Assembly (NCBI GenBank): GCA_030549335.1
Contig: CM060198.1
Location: 36,961,853-37,025,852, forward strand
Direction of reading: 5' to 3'
Origin: Pontederia crassipes
Lineage: Eukaryota > Streptophyta > Magnoliopsida > Commelinales > Pontederiaceae
DNA: 64,000 nucleotides
The position numbers and the translations under genes are program-made. The notes beneath the pieces were generated by a model that was not told the origin of the DNA, searched no databases, and saw only the letters and a program-made list of their open reading frames with translations. Every line of letters starts with the position of its first letter. The first letter of the stretch is position 1. Shown one piece after another: positions 10,804-21,861 of the stretch.

Positions 10804-12284
10804 TGATGCATGCAAAATATAACATATTTTATATTATTATTTTAGTTAATTTTTCTGTAATTTGTTCATGGCATGCATCATTTTGTCATTTTTAATCATA
10901 ATTCCGGATTTATTATTAATTCTCTATTGTGGGTAACAATTGAACAAGATTAACAATATAACAAGATTTATCATTTTTAGTAACAATTGAATGATTTTAT
11001 CTTTTGGGCGTAACAAGATTAAATTCTTTCCTTACGGCCGAGATTTGGAGGGAGTAAAAGGAATTTTATCTCTTTGGGAGTAAAGATTTAGTTCTTTCCT
11101 TACGGTCGAGATTCGAAGGGAGTAAAGATAAAAATGATTTATCTTTGGGCGTAATGATAAAAGGATTTATCTTTGGCCGAGTTTATCTCGTAAATTTAAA
11201 TTCATCCGTACGATGTTACGGCCGAGATCAAATTGAAGGTCGTCCGCACCCTATAAATACGTGAAGAATCTGTCGTTTAATTCGTGCTCGGAAGTTCAGA
11301 TTTCTTCCACGGCGAGTCGTGAGCTCTACTGGCTACGACCAAGAGGAGAGAGGTGCGACGGCTGGAAGTTGATCGCGACTCTGATCAAGTCTGAGAGGCT
11401 GCCCGACTGTCTGCCCATGATCCGAAGCTTCGACTTTTATCTATTTGGGTGTAATTCTTCCAATTATTATTATTTTGTTATTATCTCTCCAGAATTTCTA
11501 GGATGAACTCCATATTTTCTATTTATTTCATTTTAGGAGATTATTATTGAAGGGAAACTATTTGGACCCTATATTATTTGTTTTAATCTTTTCTGATCAA
11601 TTAGTTAATTGTGCTTAATGCTTTTAATTTAATTACTTAGATTTCTGAATTGAGTACTTACCTGTTTGTGGATTATTTAATTTTAGAATTCATTAATTAA
11701 ATTAATTGATTTTATGTGAAATTAATAATTGACATAAATTTGATAACTAGTGTGTGGAGAATCAAGTTTATGTGGTCTGTTAATCTAACCAGTTTGTGGA
11801 GTGATTAATAGTCTAGGATTTTCATATTAATGCATCTTAATTTTAATCTTATCTGCCGAATACCAGTTTGTGGGACTTTAGGTTTGATTAAATTTAAGAT
11901 AGTTTGATAAACCAGATTAAATAGCAGAATTATCAGTTTGTGGACTCTGTGATGTTAATCTTGTAAATTAATAACTTGAGAAAATTCCTAATCCATCTTT
12001 AAAGATTAAATTTATCTTTTATGGTTCAAATATTTATCCTGATCTATTTTCATCCTAAGGCCTAACTTCAACACCATTATCTTATCTTTATCTTATTTTC
12101 TTTATTTTATTTCATAAAACATCTTTCCAAAAATCCATGTTTTTCCTCTCTTATTAATTTATAAATCCAGATATTGAATTAATAATATTCCTCGTGGGTT
12201 CGACACTCTTACTCCTATTACTATATTACTTGAGCGACTAGTGCACTTGCTAGCAAATTTTATTGTTACAAATTTAACGCATCA
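10804..12284 (+). repeat. 5' LTR of family-1 element (1481 bp)
   Basis: Begins TGATGCATGC and ends AACGCATCA. It is 243 bp shorter than its 3' partner because 287 bp (equivalent to 16201-16487) are replaced by 47 bp of scrambled local sequence at 10934-10980. Outside that interval the two LTRs are very similar. The U5 end carries GTGGGTTCGACA and GTGCACTTGC, shared with family 2 in similar form. Confidence 0.93.
11252..11259 (+). promoter_or_regulatory. Candidate TATA box of 5' LTR
   Basis: TATAAATA, conserved in position in all three family-1 LTRs (3455, 11252, 16759). It would drive genomic RNA transcription from the 5' LTR. Confidence 0.6.
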
Positions 12285-12290
12285 TATTTT

Positions 12291-12307
12291 TGGCGCCGTT
12301 GCCGGGG
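12291..12307 (+). promoter_or_regulatory. Primer-binding site, tRNA-Asp
   Basis: TGGCGCCGTTGCCGGGG is a perfect 17-base complement of the 3' end of plant tRNA-Asp(GTC) including CCA, six bases after the LTR end. This primer is typical of Athila-group elements. Confidence 0.93.
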
Positions 12308-14830
12308 AATATTTTATTAATTAATTTCTGATTTTTATGAATTATTAGGAGATGTAAATAAAGTGTAAATATGTACTATTTGTTTTAATTATTTTTATTT
12401 CTGTGAATAATCTAATTTGTTTTATTTTGCAGATAAAGGTCACAACATTTTTAAATTTTGTCGACTTTCGGCATAAAATTCTGTCGCCGTCTTATGGTTT
12501 TACGATCGAGATTTATTTCGGCTTTACTGGTTTTACGGCCTTACAATATCGATTGAGTTCTAATCTTCTATTTTACGGCCGTAATGTTTTAATAGTTTGA
12601 ACTTTTGATTTGACTTTGTTTTGGCCAAAGCGATTTAGTCTGTCTCGGCCGTAATGGATCATCCGACATGGATTTTACTCCTTCTCGGCCGTAACGATTC
12701 TTCTATTGACGTAAGAATAAGTTTAATTCTATTTTTGTTTTGGCCGAAACCCTATTTTGCTTTACGACCAATCGTGTTGACTTCATCTCGGCCGATGTGA
12801 CCTCATCTTAATTGACAATTTTTATCTTTTTACGGTCGAGATTCACTTCATCCGGATCAAATTTAATTCTCTCTCTTATGATATGATTGATTAAGCTTGC
12901 AGACGAGAATTTAATCTCATGTTTTCTTTTTACGGCCGAGAATTATCTCATGTTTTCTGTTTACGGCCGAGAATGATCTCATGGTTTTGCGGCCGTAAAA
13001 TTTCTAAACATTTGTTTTTACACCATATTACGACCTTTTCGGCCAATTTATTTATGATTTTTTCTTTCTCGGCCATCAACGATCACGTTCGACTTAATTC
13101 TCATTATTTTACGGCCGATATGAATTATCCTCTTCCTCGGCCGTAATGAGTCATTTTGTCGACATTTCGTTCGATTTTTATTTCGGTTGAAACCCTGTTC
13201 TGTTTTACGATCAAAGGTTGTCAACTTCAGTTCTTTACGCCTAGGATTTTATATGTGAGGATTTGATTGCCGAAATGATTCATCGCTGTGTTAACTTTTA
13301 CGACGTTGTTTCGACCATAAGCCAACAAGTTTTACGCCTTCACGTTGAATCCCTTTCAACACTGTTTTATGATTTTTACGGACGCACGAGCCTCGGATTA
13401 CTAATTTAATTTCGGCCGTAAATCTATTTCTGTACTACGGCCGATCAATCTTATTTCTTCTCTGAAAATAATTTTTTATTACGTCTGATTATTAACTTTA
13501 CGGCCGCAAATTAGTTCAGACTTATTTTGTGCCGTTTCTTACATCATCATAAATTCTTTCTGTCGATATTAATATTTGGTATTTGTATTAGTTTGAAGAA
13601 CCTCCGTTTACGACCGTAATTAGGTTTCTGAAAAGTTCCTCTCGAAAATTAATTTCAATTCTATCAGGCCGAAAGACTTTATTTGTTAAAATCTCATTTT
13701 TTCGTGACCTATTATCTGTATTTCTTTTTTCTTGTATATATTTGTATTTTATTCTTTTATCTCTCTTACTGAAAATTAGTTGTTGCAGGACTTGAGTGAA
13801 AATCTAATCACAACTAAGTTAATCCTTTGGATAAATTTATATGTCACACATTCTGATCAGATATTAATTTTTTTATTTTATTTAATTTTTGTTCTGACAC
13901 TTGGTTGTTGCAGTGACAAATTGAATATTTAATCACAACCAATTCTTTCTATTTTTTTATTAAGTTAAAATTTTTTTTATTTTTATTTAATTAGTTAGTT
14001 GTTTGGCATTTTAATTAATAGTTTAAGGAGTCATCTAATCGATATTTCTTTTTGTGCACGGAGAGGAACTCGACTAATCATTTCTTCGGATACGTAGACC
14101 GAGCGATGCATGAATTAACATGTCGGGTTCATCTCGGACATGACAAGGCGAGAGGAAAAATCACCTTGGAATCGGCCGATCTCTGCGCTCCTTGAATTTG
14201 ATGTGACCCTTCACTGCGCGCATCACGTGGGAAAGGTAAGTTTATGCCCGGAGTTTCATCCATAAATTTTTACCCCTTCCACATCCTTGCAGATCAAGCA
14301 CCACTGCCTTACGGCCGAAGTTCCAAAGCTTCATCAATTACGGCCGAACTTTTCTTCCTTACGGCCGAAGTCTCACGTCGTCTCCGCCGCTCCCTCACGT
14401 CCTTTCCTCCTTACGGCCGAAGTGGCTCTTACGGCCGAAGTTCCGAAGTTACGCTGCCCCTCTCACCATTACGCCCTGTGCGTTCTGGCCAAGCTTCCAC
14501 GCCGACTTCGTTTTACGGCCGAAGAGCCGACATCGTCACCGCTGCTCCCTTACGCCCAAAGTGCCACGCCTCCTATTCTTTACGGCCGAGCTTCAACGCC
14601 GTTACGCCCTTTCTTCGTTACGGCCGAAGTCTCACCATTACGGCCAGTTTCTTACGGTCGAGATTGCACGGCTGAGATCTTCATCAACAAAATTTTGCGG
14701 CCAAGCTTTTACGGCCGAAACTCTCCATTATCGGCCGAGATCCATCAATTATCGGCCGAGATCTCGTCTCGACACCATTTGCGGCCGACACCTTCATCGA
14801 TATATATATTGAGGCCGAGCATCTCTCCAC
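12308..14830 (+). other. Internal region rich in CGGCCG motifs, no coding domain
   Basis: Occupies the place of gag-pol. Dozens of copies of TTACGGCCGTAA, TACGGCCGAAG, CGGCCGAGAT and close variants are spread through AT-rich DNA, densest at 12570-13510 and 14305-14790. A T-rich tract ending in TTTTGCAG at 12424-12431 and two TTGTTGCAG motifs near 13783 and 13905, in a partly duplicated ~130-bp context, look like 3' splice sites. A more ordinary segment without the motif lies at about 14030-14240. Open frames at 14244-14883 only translate the repeated motif (LTAEV, YGRS, LRPK) and match no known domain. Confidence 0.75.
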
Positions 14831-16053
14831 CGACAATAAATCCGGTTGTATCTTTTCTCTTTTCTTTATTTTCATTTTTTTAGCTGTTCCATATTATCTT
14901 TAATCTTTCCCTTGCTGGCTTAACACTGAGGACAATGTCTAGTTCAAGCTTGGGGGAGTTTGCATTTCATGCATTGCATGTTTCTTTCTTTTTATTTGCT
15001 TATGTTTGCATCTATTTGTAAAAAAATCCAAAAAATTTAAAAAATTGAAAATTTTCGAAAAATACCATTGCATGCATTTATTTTTGCTACAATCTTACTA
15101 ACTCTTTTCTTACTGTTTTAATTATCTTTTAGTAAAGTTCAAAGACATGTCGTTAATTGATGAAATTTGAATGCTTTTCTTTCTTATCACTTGCTATTTT
15201 AGTATCAAACTTGTGGACTATGTGCCAAGTAGAATTATGAATGACTAGACGACAAAATCATATTCATGCCTTTTTATTTATTTTAAGTCTTGATTAGTAG
15301 TAGCCTTCTTATTGACCATATCAAGTACTTTTTGAGCTTATAAAAAAGAAGGGTTAGTTAAACCCCAACAAATAAAAAAAAATGAATAAAGTTATGTGTA
15401 GGTACAAAAGTATTATCCGGAACCAAGGTGTGTTCGGGTAATTAGATCCGTAGGGGTTCATGCCTGGCGACCTAAGGGCAACTGCTCTGGGATCCGTCGA
15501 TCGAAAACTTGCTACATGAACCATCTTGTGGAATATGGAGAAGTACATGAGTACTGAATCATGGCTAAGTTCGAACTCTTCATTTAGAACCTTGGTTGTT
15601 CGGGCAAGTAAACTCGAGGGGTGCCTTATCACCTGTTGCCCTAAGGCCATCTGGTCTGGGAGTCATCAGTCCAAAGCCCGTTACATGGACTTTCTTGTGC
15701 AATCCTGCTTGAAGATTAGAACTTTCAAAATGATTGAAAATAAAAGTGAAAAGAAAAAGAAAAAGAAAAAAAAAAGAAAAAAGTTTTAAGCTCAATTAAT
15801 ACTTATGTGTTCAATATTAATGCTATTATTTGATAGACAATTTATTTTTTCACAAGGCTGAATTTAAGATTGTTTAAATTTGTTTAGCATTCAGAACCTC
15901 TATGAAGCTAAGTGCATGGAAAATGGTGAGATACTGAGTAGTAGGTGTGCAGAAGAACTGTGTGAGAAAATTAGTCAGTTGACAATGTGGAGGCTACGAT
16001 GGAACTTTCTTGAGCTTTGCTTTGAATTTTTGCTTGAGGACAAGCAAGACTTT
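14831..16053 (+). other. 3' UTR of the non-autonomous family-1 element
   Basis: Homologous to 1574-2782, including the upstream polypurine-like motif (14946-14960), the imperfect direct repeat and the final CTTGAGGACAAGCAAGAC before the polypurine tract. No conserved protein is encoded. Confidence 0.78.
14946..14960 (+). promoter_or_regulatory. Upstream polypurine-tract-like motif
   Basis: AAGCTTGGGGGAGTT, identical to the true polypurine tract 1108 bp downstream and preceded by a similar GAGGACA motif. It is not followed by an LTR start. Equivalent motifs occur in family 2. Confidence 0.6.
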
Positions 16054-16068
16054 AAGCTTGGGGGAGTT
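16054..16068 (+). promoter_or_regulatory. Polypurine tract
   Basis: AAGCTTGGGGGAGTT directly before TGATGC of the 3' LTR. Confidence 0.9.
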
Positions 16069-17792
16069 TGATGCATGCAAAATATAACATATTTTAGATT
16101 ATTATTTTAGTTAATTTTTCTGTAATTTGTTCATGGCATGCATCATTTTTAGTCATTTTTAATCGTAATTTCGGATTTATTATTAATTCTCTATTGTGGG
16201 TGGATTAATTAAATTTGAATAATTATTTTGTAGGAAAATTCAAAACACGGCCGAAATTCAAAGAAATTATTCCTTACGGCCGAGATTTGCCTTTACACCC
16301 AAGTCATTTTCGCCGAGATTTGAAGGGGTAAAGATAAAAGGATTTTATCTTTTGGCGTAATGGCATGAAGATCAAGTCATTTTGGGCGAGATTCGAAAGG
16401 AGTAAAGATAAAAGAGTTCCTTACGGCCGAGATTTCCTGGGGGGTAATGGAAATGAAATCATCATTTTGGGCGAGATTCAAAAGGAGTAACAATTGAATG
16501 ATTTTATCTTTTGGGCGTAACAAGATTAAATTCTTTCCTTACAGCCGAGATTTGGAGGGAGTAAAAGGAATTTTATCTCTTTGGGAGTAAAGATTTAGTT
16601 CTTTCCTTACGGCCGAGATTCGAAGGGAGTAAAGATAAAAATGATTTATCTTTGGGCGTAATGATAAAAGGATTTATCTTTGGCCGAGTTTATCTCGTAA
16701 ATTTAAATTCATCCGTACGATGTTACGACCGAGATCAAATTGAAGGTCGTCCGCACCCTATAAATACGTGAAGAATCGGTCGTTTCAATTCGTGCTCGGA
16801 AGTTCAGGTTTCTTCCAGAGCGAGTCGTGAGCTCTGCAGGCTACGTCCAAGAGGAGAGAGGTGCGACGGCTGGAAGTTGATCGCGACCCTGATCAAGTCC
16901 GAGAGGCTGCCCGACTGTCTGCCCGTGATCCGAAGCTTCGACTTTTATCTATTTGGGTGTAATTCTTCCAATTATTATTATTTTTTTATTATCTGTCCAG
17001 AATTTTTAGGATGAACTCCATATTTTCTATTTATTTCATTTTAGGAGATTATTATTGAAGGGAAACTATTTGGACCCTATATTATTTGTTTTAATCTTTT
17101 CTAATCAATTAGTTAATTGTGCTTAATGCTTTTAATTTAATTACTTAGATTTCTGAATTGAGTACTTACCAGTTTGTGGATTATTTAATTTTAGAATTCA
17201 TTAATTAAATTAATTGATTTTATGTGAAATTAATAATTGACATAAATTTGATAACTAGTGTGTGGAGAATCAAGTTTATGTTGTCTGTTAATCTAATCAG
17301 TTTGTTGAGTGATTAATAGTCTAGGATTTTCATATTAATGCATCTTAATTTTAATCTTATCTGACGAATACCAGTTTGTGGGACTTTAGGTTTGATTAAA
17401 TTTAAGATAGTTTGATTTACCGGATTAAATAGCAGAATTACCAGTTTGTGGACTCTGTGATGTTAATCTTGTAAATTAATAACTTGAGAAAATTCCTAAT
17501 CCATCTTTAAAGATTAAATTTATCTTTTATGGTTCAAATATTTATCCTGATCTATTTTCATCCTAAGGCCTAACTTCAACACCATTATCTTATCCTTATC
17601 TTATTTTCTTTATTTTATTTCATAAAACATCTTTCCAAAAATCCATGTTTTTCCTCTCTTATTAATTTATAAATCCAGGTATTGAATTAATAATATTCCT
17701 CGTGGGTTCGACACTCTTACTCCTATTACTATATTACTTGAGCAACTAGTGCACTTGTTAGCAAATTTTATTGTTATAAATTTAACGCATCA
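16069..17792 (+). repeat. 3' LTR of family-1 element (1724 bp)
   Basis: Full-length LTR, TGATGC...GCATCA. It keeps the 287-bp interval lost from the 5' LTR, which is made of GGCCGAGAT, GGGCGAGATT and GGAGTAAAGATAAAA repeats. TATA box at 16759-16766. Confidence 0.94.
16759..16766 (+). promoter_or_regulatory. Candidate TATA box of 3' LTR
   Basis: TATAAATA, same context as the other family-1 LTRs. Confidence 0.6.
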
Positions 17793-17797
17793 GTTAC
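17793..17797 (+). repeat. Target-site duplication GTTAC (right)
   Basis: Partner of 10799-10803. Confidence 0.93.
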
Positions 17798-17964
17798 ATT
17801 CAATGATAAAGCTCTCGGGGATTAGAGTCTTAGAGTAAGGTTCAAACCACTAAATTATAGAAACTTATTACAACCTATGGGTATCCCAAGAGGTGATAGA
17901 TCCTTAGAACTTTAACTCTATTTCCAACCGAAGTTGAACCGTTACAATCAATGATAAAGCTCTT

Positions 17965-18232
17965 GGGCGCTGTTTGGTTGCAGAATAGGTAATCTAGGGG
18001 AGAGTTACGTAACTCATGAAAAGCAATGGATTACGATGAAACTTTTTTAATCTAGCAAAAATGAAGAATAGAAGAGCGTGGGATTACAACAAAAATAGTG
18101 GCCCAACAGGATTAAACATCCATCGTAAACCGTGCGATGGTTGTCTCCTCTTAATCCTAATCCAGCTCGTGTTTGGCGATATTTCGACGATTAAGACCTT
18201 CTTCCATCCTTTTACCCGAAACCAAACAGGCC
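17965..18232 (+). mobile_element. PIF/Harbinger-like MITE, copy 1
   Basis: A 268-bp element with terminal inverted repeats GGGCGCTGTTTGGTT and (right end, complement) GGCCTGTTTGGTT, flanked by CTT at 17962-17964 and 18233-18235. The 3-bp duplication and GGCCTGTTTGG-type end fit Tourist-like MITEs. An internal fold-back (GGATTAA...CCATCG / CGATGG...TTAATCC) lies at about 18103-18160. It has no coding capacity and lies inside a satellite monomer at AAAGCTCTT. Superfamily is inferred from termini and duplication length. Confidence 0.8.
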
Positions 18233-21200
18233 CTTGGGGGTTAGAATCTTAGAGTAAGATTCAAAGCTCTAAGTTATAGATACTTATTACAACCTTTGGG
18301 TATCCTAAGAGGTGATAGATCCTTTGAACTTTAACTCTATTTCCAATCGAAGTTGAACCGCTACAATCAATGGGAAAGCCCTTGGGGATTAGAGTTTTAG
18401 AGTAAGTTTCAAACCACTAAGTTATAGAACTTATTACAACCTTTGGGTATCCTAAAAGATGATAGTTCCATAGAACTTTAACTCTATTTCCAACCGAAGT
18501 TGAACAGTTACAATCAATGGGAAAGCTCTTGCGGATTAGATTCTTAGAGTAAGGTTCAAACTCTAAGTAATAAACACTTATTATAACCTTTGGGTATCCT
18601 AAGAGGTGATAGATCCTTAGAACTTTAACTCTATTGCAAACCGAAGTTGAACCGTTAGAATCAATGATAAAGCTCTTGGGGATTAGAGTCTTAGAGTAAG
18701 GTTCAAATCTCTATGTTTTAGATACTTATTACAACCTTTGGGTTTCCTAAGAGGTAATAGATCCTTAGAACTTTAACTCTATCTCCATCCAAAGTTGAAC
18801 CATTACAGTCAATGATAAAGGACTTGGGCAATAGAGCCTTAGAGTAAGGTTCAAACCACTAAGTTATAGATACTTATGAAAACCTTCGAGTATCCTAAGA
18901 GGTGATAGATCCTTAGAACTTTAACTCTATTTCAAACCGAAGTTGAACCGTTACAATCAATGATAAAGCTGTTGGGTATTAGAATCTTAGAGTAAGGTTC
19001 AAAGCTCTAAGTTATACATACTTATTACAACCTTTGCGTATCCTAAGAGGTGATAGATCTTTAGAACTTTAACTTAATTTCCAACCGGAGTTGAACCATT
19101 ACAATCAATGATAAAGCTCTTGGCGATTAGAGTCTTAGAGTAAGGTTCAAAGCTCTAAGTTATAGATACTTATTACAACCTTTGGGTATCCTAAGAGGTG
19201 ATAGATCTTTAGAACTTTAACTCTATTTCCAACCGAAGTTGAACCATTACAATCAATGATAAAGCTCTTGGGGATTAGAGTCTTAGAGTAAGGTTCAAAG
19301 CTCTAAGTTATAGATACTTATTACAACCTTTGGGTTTCCTAAGAGGTGATAGATCCTTAGAACTTTAACTCTATTTTCAACCAAAGTTGAACCGTTACAA
19401 TCAATGATAAAACTCTTGGGGATTAGAATCTTAGAGTAAGGTTTATATCTCTAAGTTATAGATACTTGTTACAACCTTTGGGTATCCTAAGAGGTGATAG
19501 GTCCTTAGAACTTTAACTCTATTTCCAACCGATGTTGAATCGTTACAATCAATGAAAAAGCTCTTGGGGATTAGAGTCTTAGAGTAAGGTGCAGGCTCTA
19601 AGTTATAGATACTTATTACAACCTTTGGGTATCATAAGAGGTGATAGATCCTTAGAACTTTAACCCTATTTCCAACCGGAGTTGAACTGTTACAATCAAT
19701 GATAAAGCTCTTGGGGTTTAGAGTCTTAGAGTAAGTTTCAAAGCTCTAAGTTATAGATACTTATTAGAACCTTTGGGTTTCCTAAGAGGTGATAGATCCT
19801 TAGAACTTTAACTCTATTTCCAGTCGAATTTAACCGTTACAATCAATGATAAAGCTCTTGGGGATTAGAGTCTTAGAGTAAGGTTTATATCTCTAAGTTA
19901 TAGATACTTATTACAACCTTTGTATCCTAAGAGGTGATAGATCCATAGAACTTTAACTCTATTTCCAACCAAAGTTGAACCGTTACAATCAATGATAAAG
20001 CTCTTGAGGATTAGAGTCTTTGAGTACGGTTATAGATACTTATTAAAACCTTTGGGTATCCTAAGATGTGATAGATCCTTAGAACTTTAACACTATTGCA
20101 AACCAAAGTTGAAGCATTACAATCAATGATAAAGCTCTTAGGGATTAGAGTCTTAGAGTAAGGTTCAAGCTATAAGTTATAGATACTAATTACAACCTTT
20201 GGCTATCCTAAGAGGTGATAGATCCTAAGAACTTTAACTCTATTGTAATCCGAAGTTGAACCGTTACAATCAATGATAAAGTTCTTGGGGATTAGAGTCT
20301 TAGAGTAAGGTTCAAATCTCTAAGTTATAGACACTTATTACAACCTTTGGGTATCCTAAGAGGTGATAGATCCTTAGAAATTTAACTCTATTGCAAACCG
20401 AAGTTGAAGCATTATAATCAATGATAAAGCACTTGGGGATTAGAGTCTTAGAGTAAGGTTCAATCCCTAAGTTATAGATCCTTATTACAACCTTTGGGTA
20501 TCCTAAGAGGTGGTAGATCCTTAGAACCTTAACTCTATTTCCAACCGAACTTGAACCGTTGCAATCAATGATAAAGCTCTTGGGTATTAGAGTCTTGGAG
20601 TAAGGTTCAAACCACTAAGATATTGATACTTATTACAACCTTTGGGTATCCTAAGAGGTGATAGATCCTTAGAACTATAACTCTATTTCCAACCGAAGTT
20701 GAACCGTTACAATCAATGAGAAATCTCTTGGGGTTGAGTCTTAGAGTAAGGTACAAAGCTCTAAGTTATAGGTATTTGTTACAACCTTTGGGTATCCTAA
20801 GAGGTGATAGATCCTTAGAACTTTAACTCTACTGCAAACCGAAATTGAACCATTACAATCAATGATAAAGCTCATGGGGATTAGAGTCTTAGAGTAAGGT
20901 TCAAAGCTCTAAGTTATAGATACTTATTACAACCTTTGGGTATCCTAAGAGGTGATAGATCCTTAGAACATTAACTCTAATGCAAACCGAAGTTGAACCG
21001 TTACAATCAACGATAAAGCCCTTGGGGTTTAGAGTCTTAGAGTTAGGTTCAAGCCACTAAGTTATAGGTACTTATTACAACCTTTGGGTATCCTAAGATG
21101 TGATAGATCCTTAGAACTTTAACACTATTGCAAACCAAAGTTGAAGCATTACAATCAACGATAAAGCTCTTAGGGATTAGAGTCTCAGAGTAAGGTTCAA

Positions 21201-21594
21201 ATCTCTAAGTTATAGATACTTATTACAACCTTTGGACATCCTAAGAGGTGATAGATCCTTAGAACTTTAACTCTATTTCCAGCCGATGTTGAACCGTTAC
21301 AATCAATGATAAAGCTCTTGGGGATTTGAGTCTTAGAGTAAGGTTCAAATCTCTAAGTTATAGATGCTTATTACAACCTTTGGGTATCCTAAGAGGTGAT
21401 GTATCCTTAGAACTTTAACTCTATTTTCAACTGAAGTTGAACCGTCACAATCAATGATGAATCTCTTGGGGATTAGACTCTTAGAGTAAGGTTGAAAGCT
21501 CTAAGTTATAGATACTTATTACTACCTTTGGGTATCCTAAGAGTTGATAGATCCTTAAAACTTTAACTCTTTTACCTATCGAAGTTTAACTCTT

Positions 21595-21861
21595 GGGCGA
21601 TGTTTTGTTGCAGAATAGGTAATCTAGGGGAGAGTTATGTAACTTGTGAAAACCAATGGATTACGATGAAACTTTTTTAATCTAGCAAATATGAAGAATA
21701 GAAGAGCGTGGGATTACAGCAAAAATTGTGGCCCAACAGGATTAAACATCCATCGTAAACCGTGCGATGGTTGTCTCCTCTTAATCCTAATCCAGCTCGT
21801 GTTTGGTGATATTTCGACGATTAAGACCTTATTACATCCTTTACCCGAAACAAAACAGGCC
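21595..21861 (+). mobile_element. PIF/Harbinger-like MITE, copy 2
   Basis: 267 bp, flanked by CTT at 21592-21594 and 21862-21864. Closest to copy 1 (both have GTGGCCCAACAGG). The left flanking monomer is shortened by about 20 bp. Confidence 0.8.

Larger units (their letters stand above)
10804..17792 (+). mobile_element. Complete non-autonomous Athila-like element (family 1)
   Basis: A 6989-bp element with LTRs starting TGATGC and ending GCATCA, a tRNA-Asp PBS, a polypurine tract and a perfect 5-bp target duplication, inserted in one satellite monomer. The 3.8-kb interior has no gag, protease, reverse transcriptase, RNase H or integrase. It consists of a CGGCCG-motif-rich region followed by a 3' UTR homologous to 1574-2782. 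It therefore depends on proteins from elsewhere, like large retrotransposon derivatives (LARDs). The interior and the LTRs share the GGCCG motifs with the family-1 element at the left edge. Confidence 0.93.

Noticed and set aside
9370..10825. Minus-strand open frames in the satellite (also 33785-34021 and 63501-63719), with repeated VGNRVKVLRIYHLLGYPKV-type peptides.
   Set aside because: They are translations of the 148-bp monomer. As 148 is not a multiple of 3 the frame changes every monomer, and no frame is kept across the array.
14244..14883. Overlapping open frames of 143 and 198 codons with LTAEV/YGRS repeats.
   Set aside because: Three frames are open at once because the DNA repeats TTACGGCCGAAG. 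There is no known domain and no homologue in the related element at the left edge.
18061..18252. 63-codon frame in the MITE, also at 21691-21873.
   Set aside because: Runs from the MITE into satellite, is broken in copies 3-5 and has no transposase motif.
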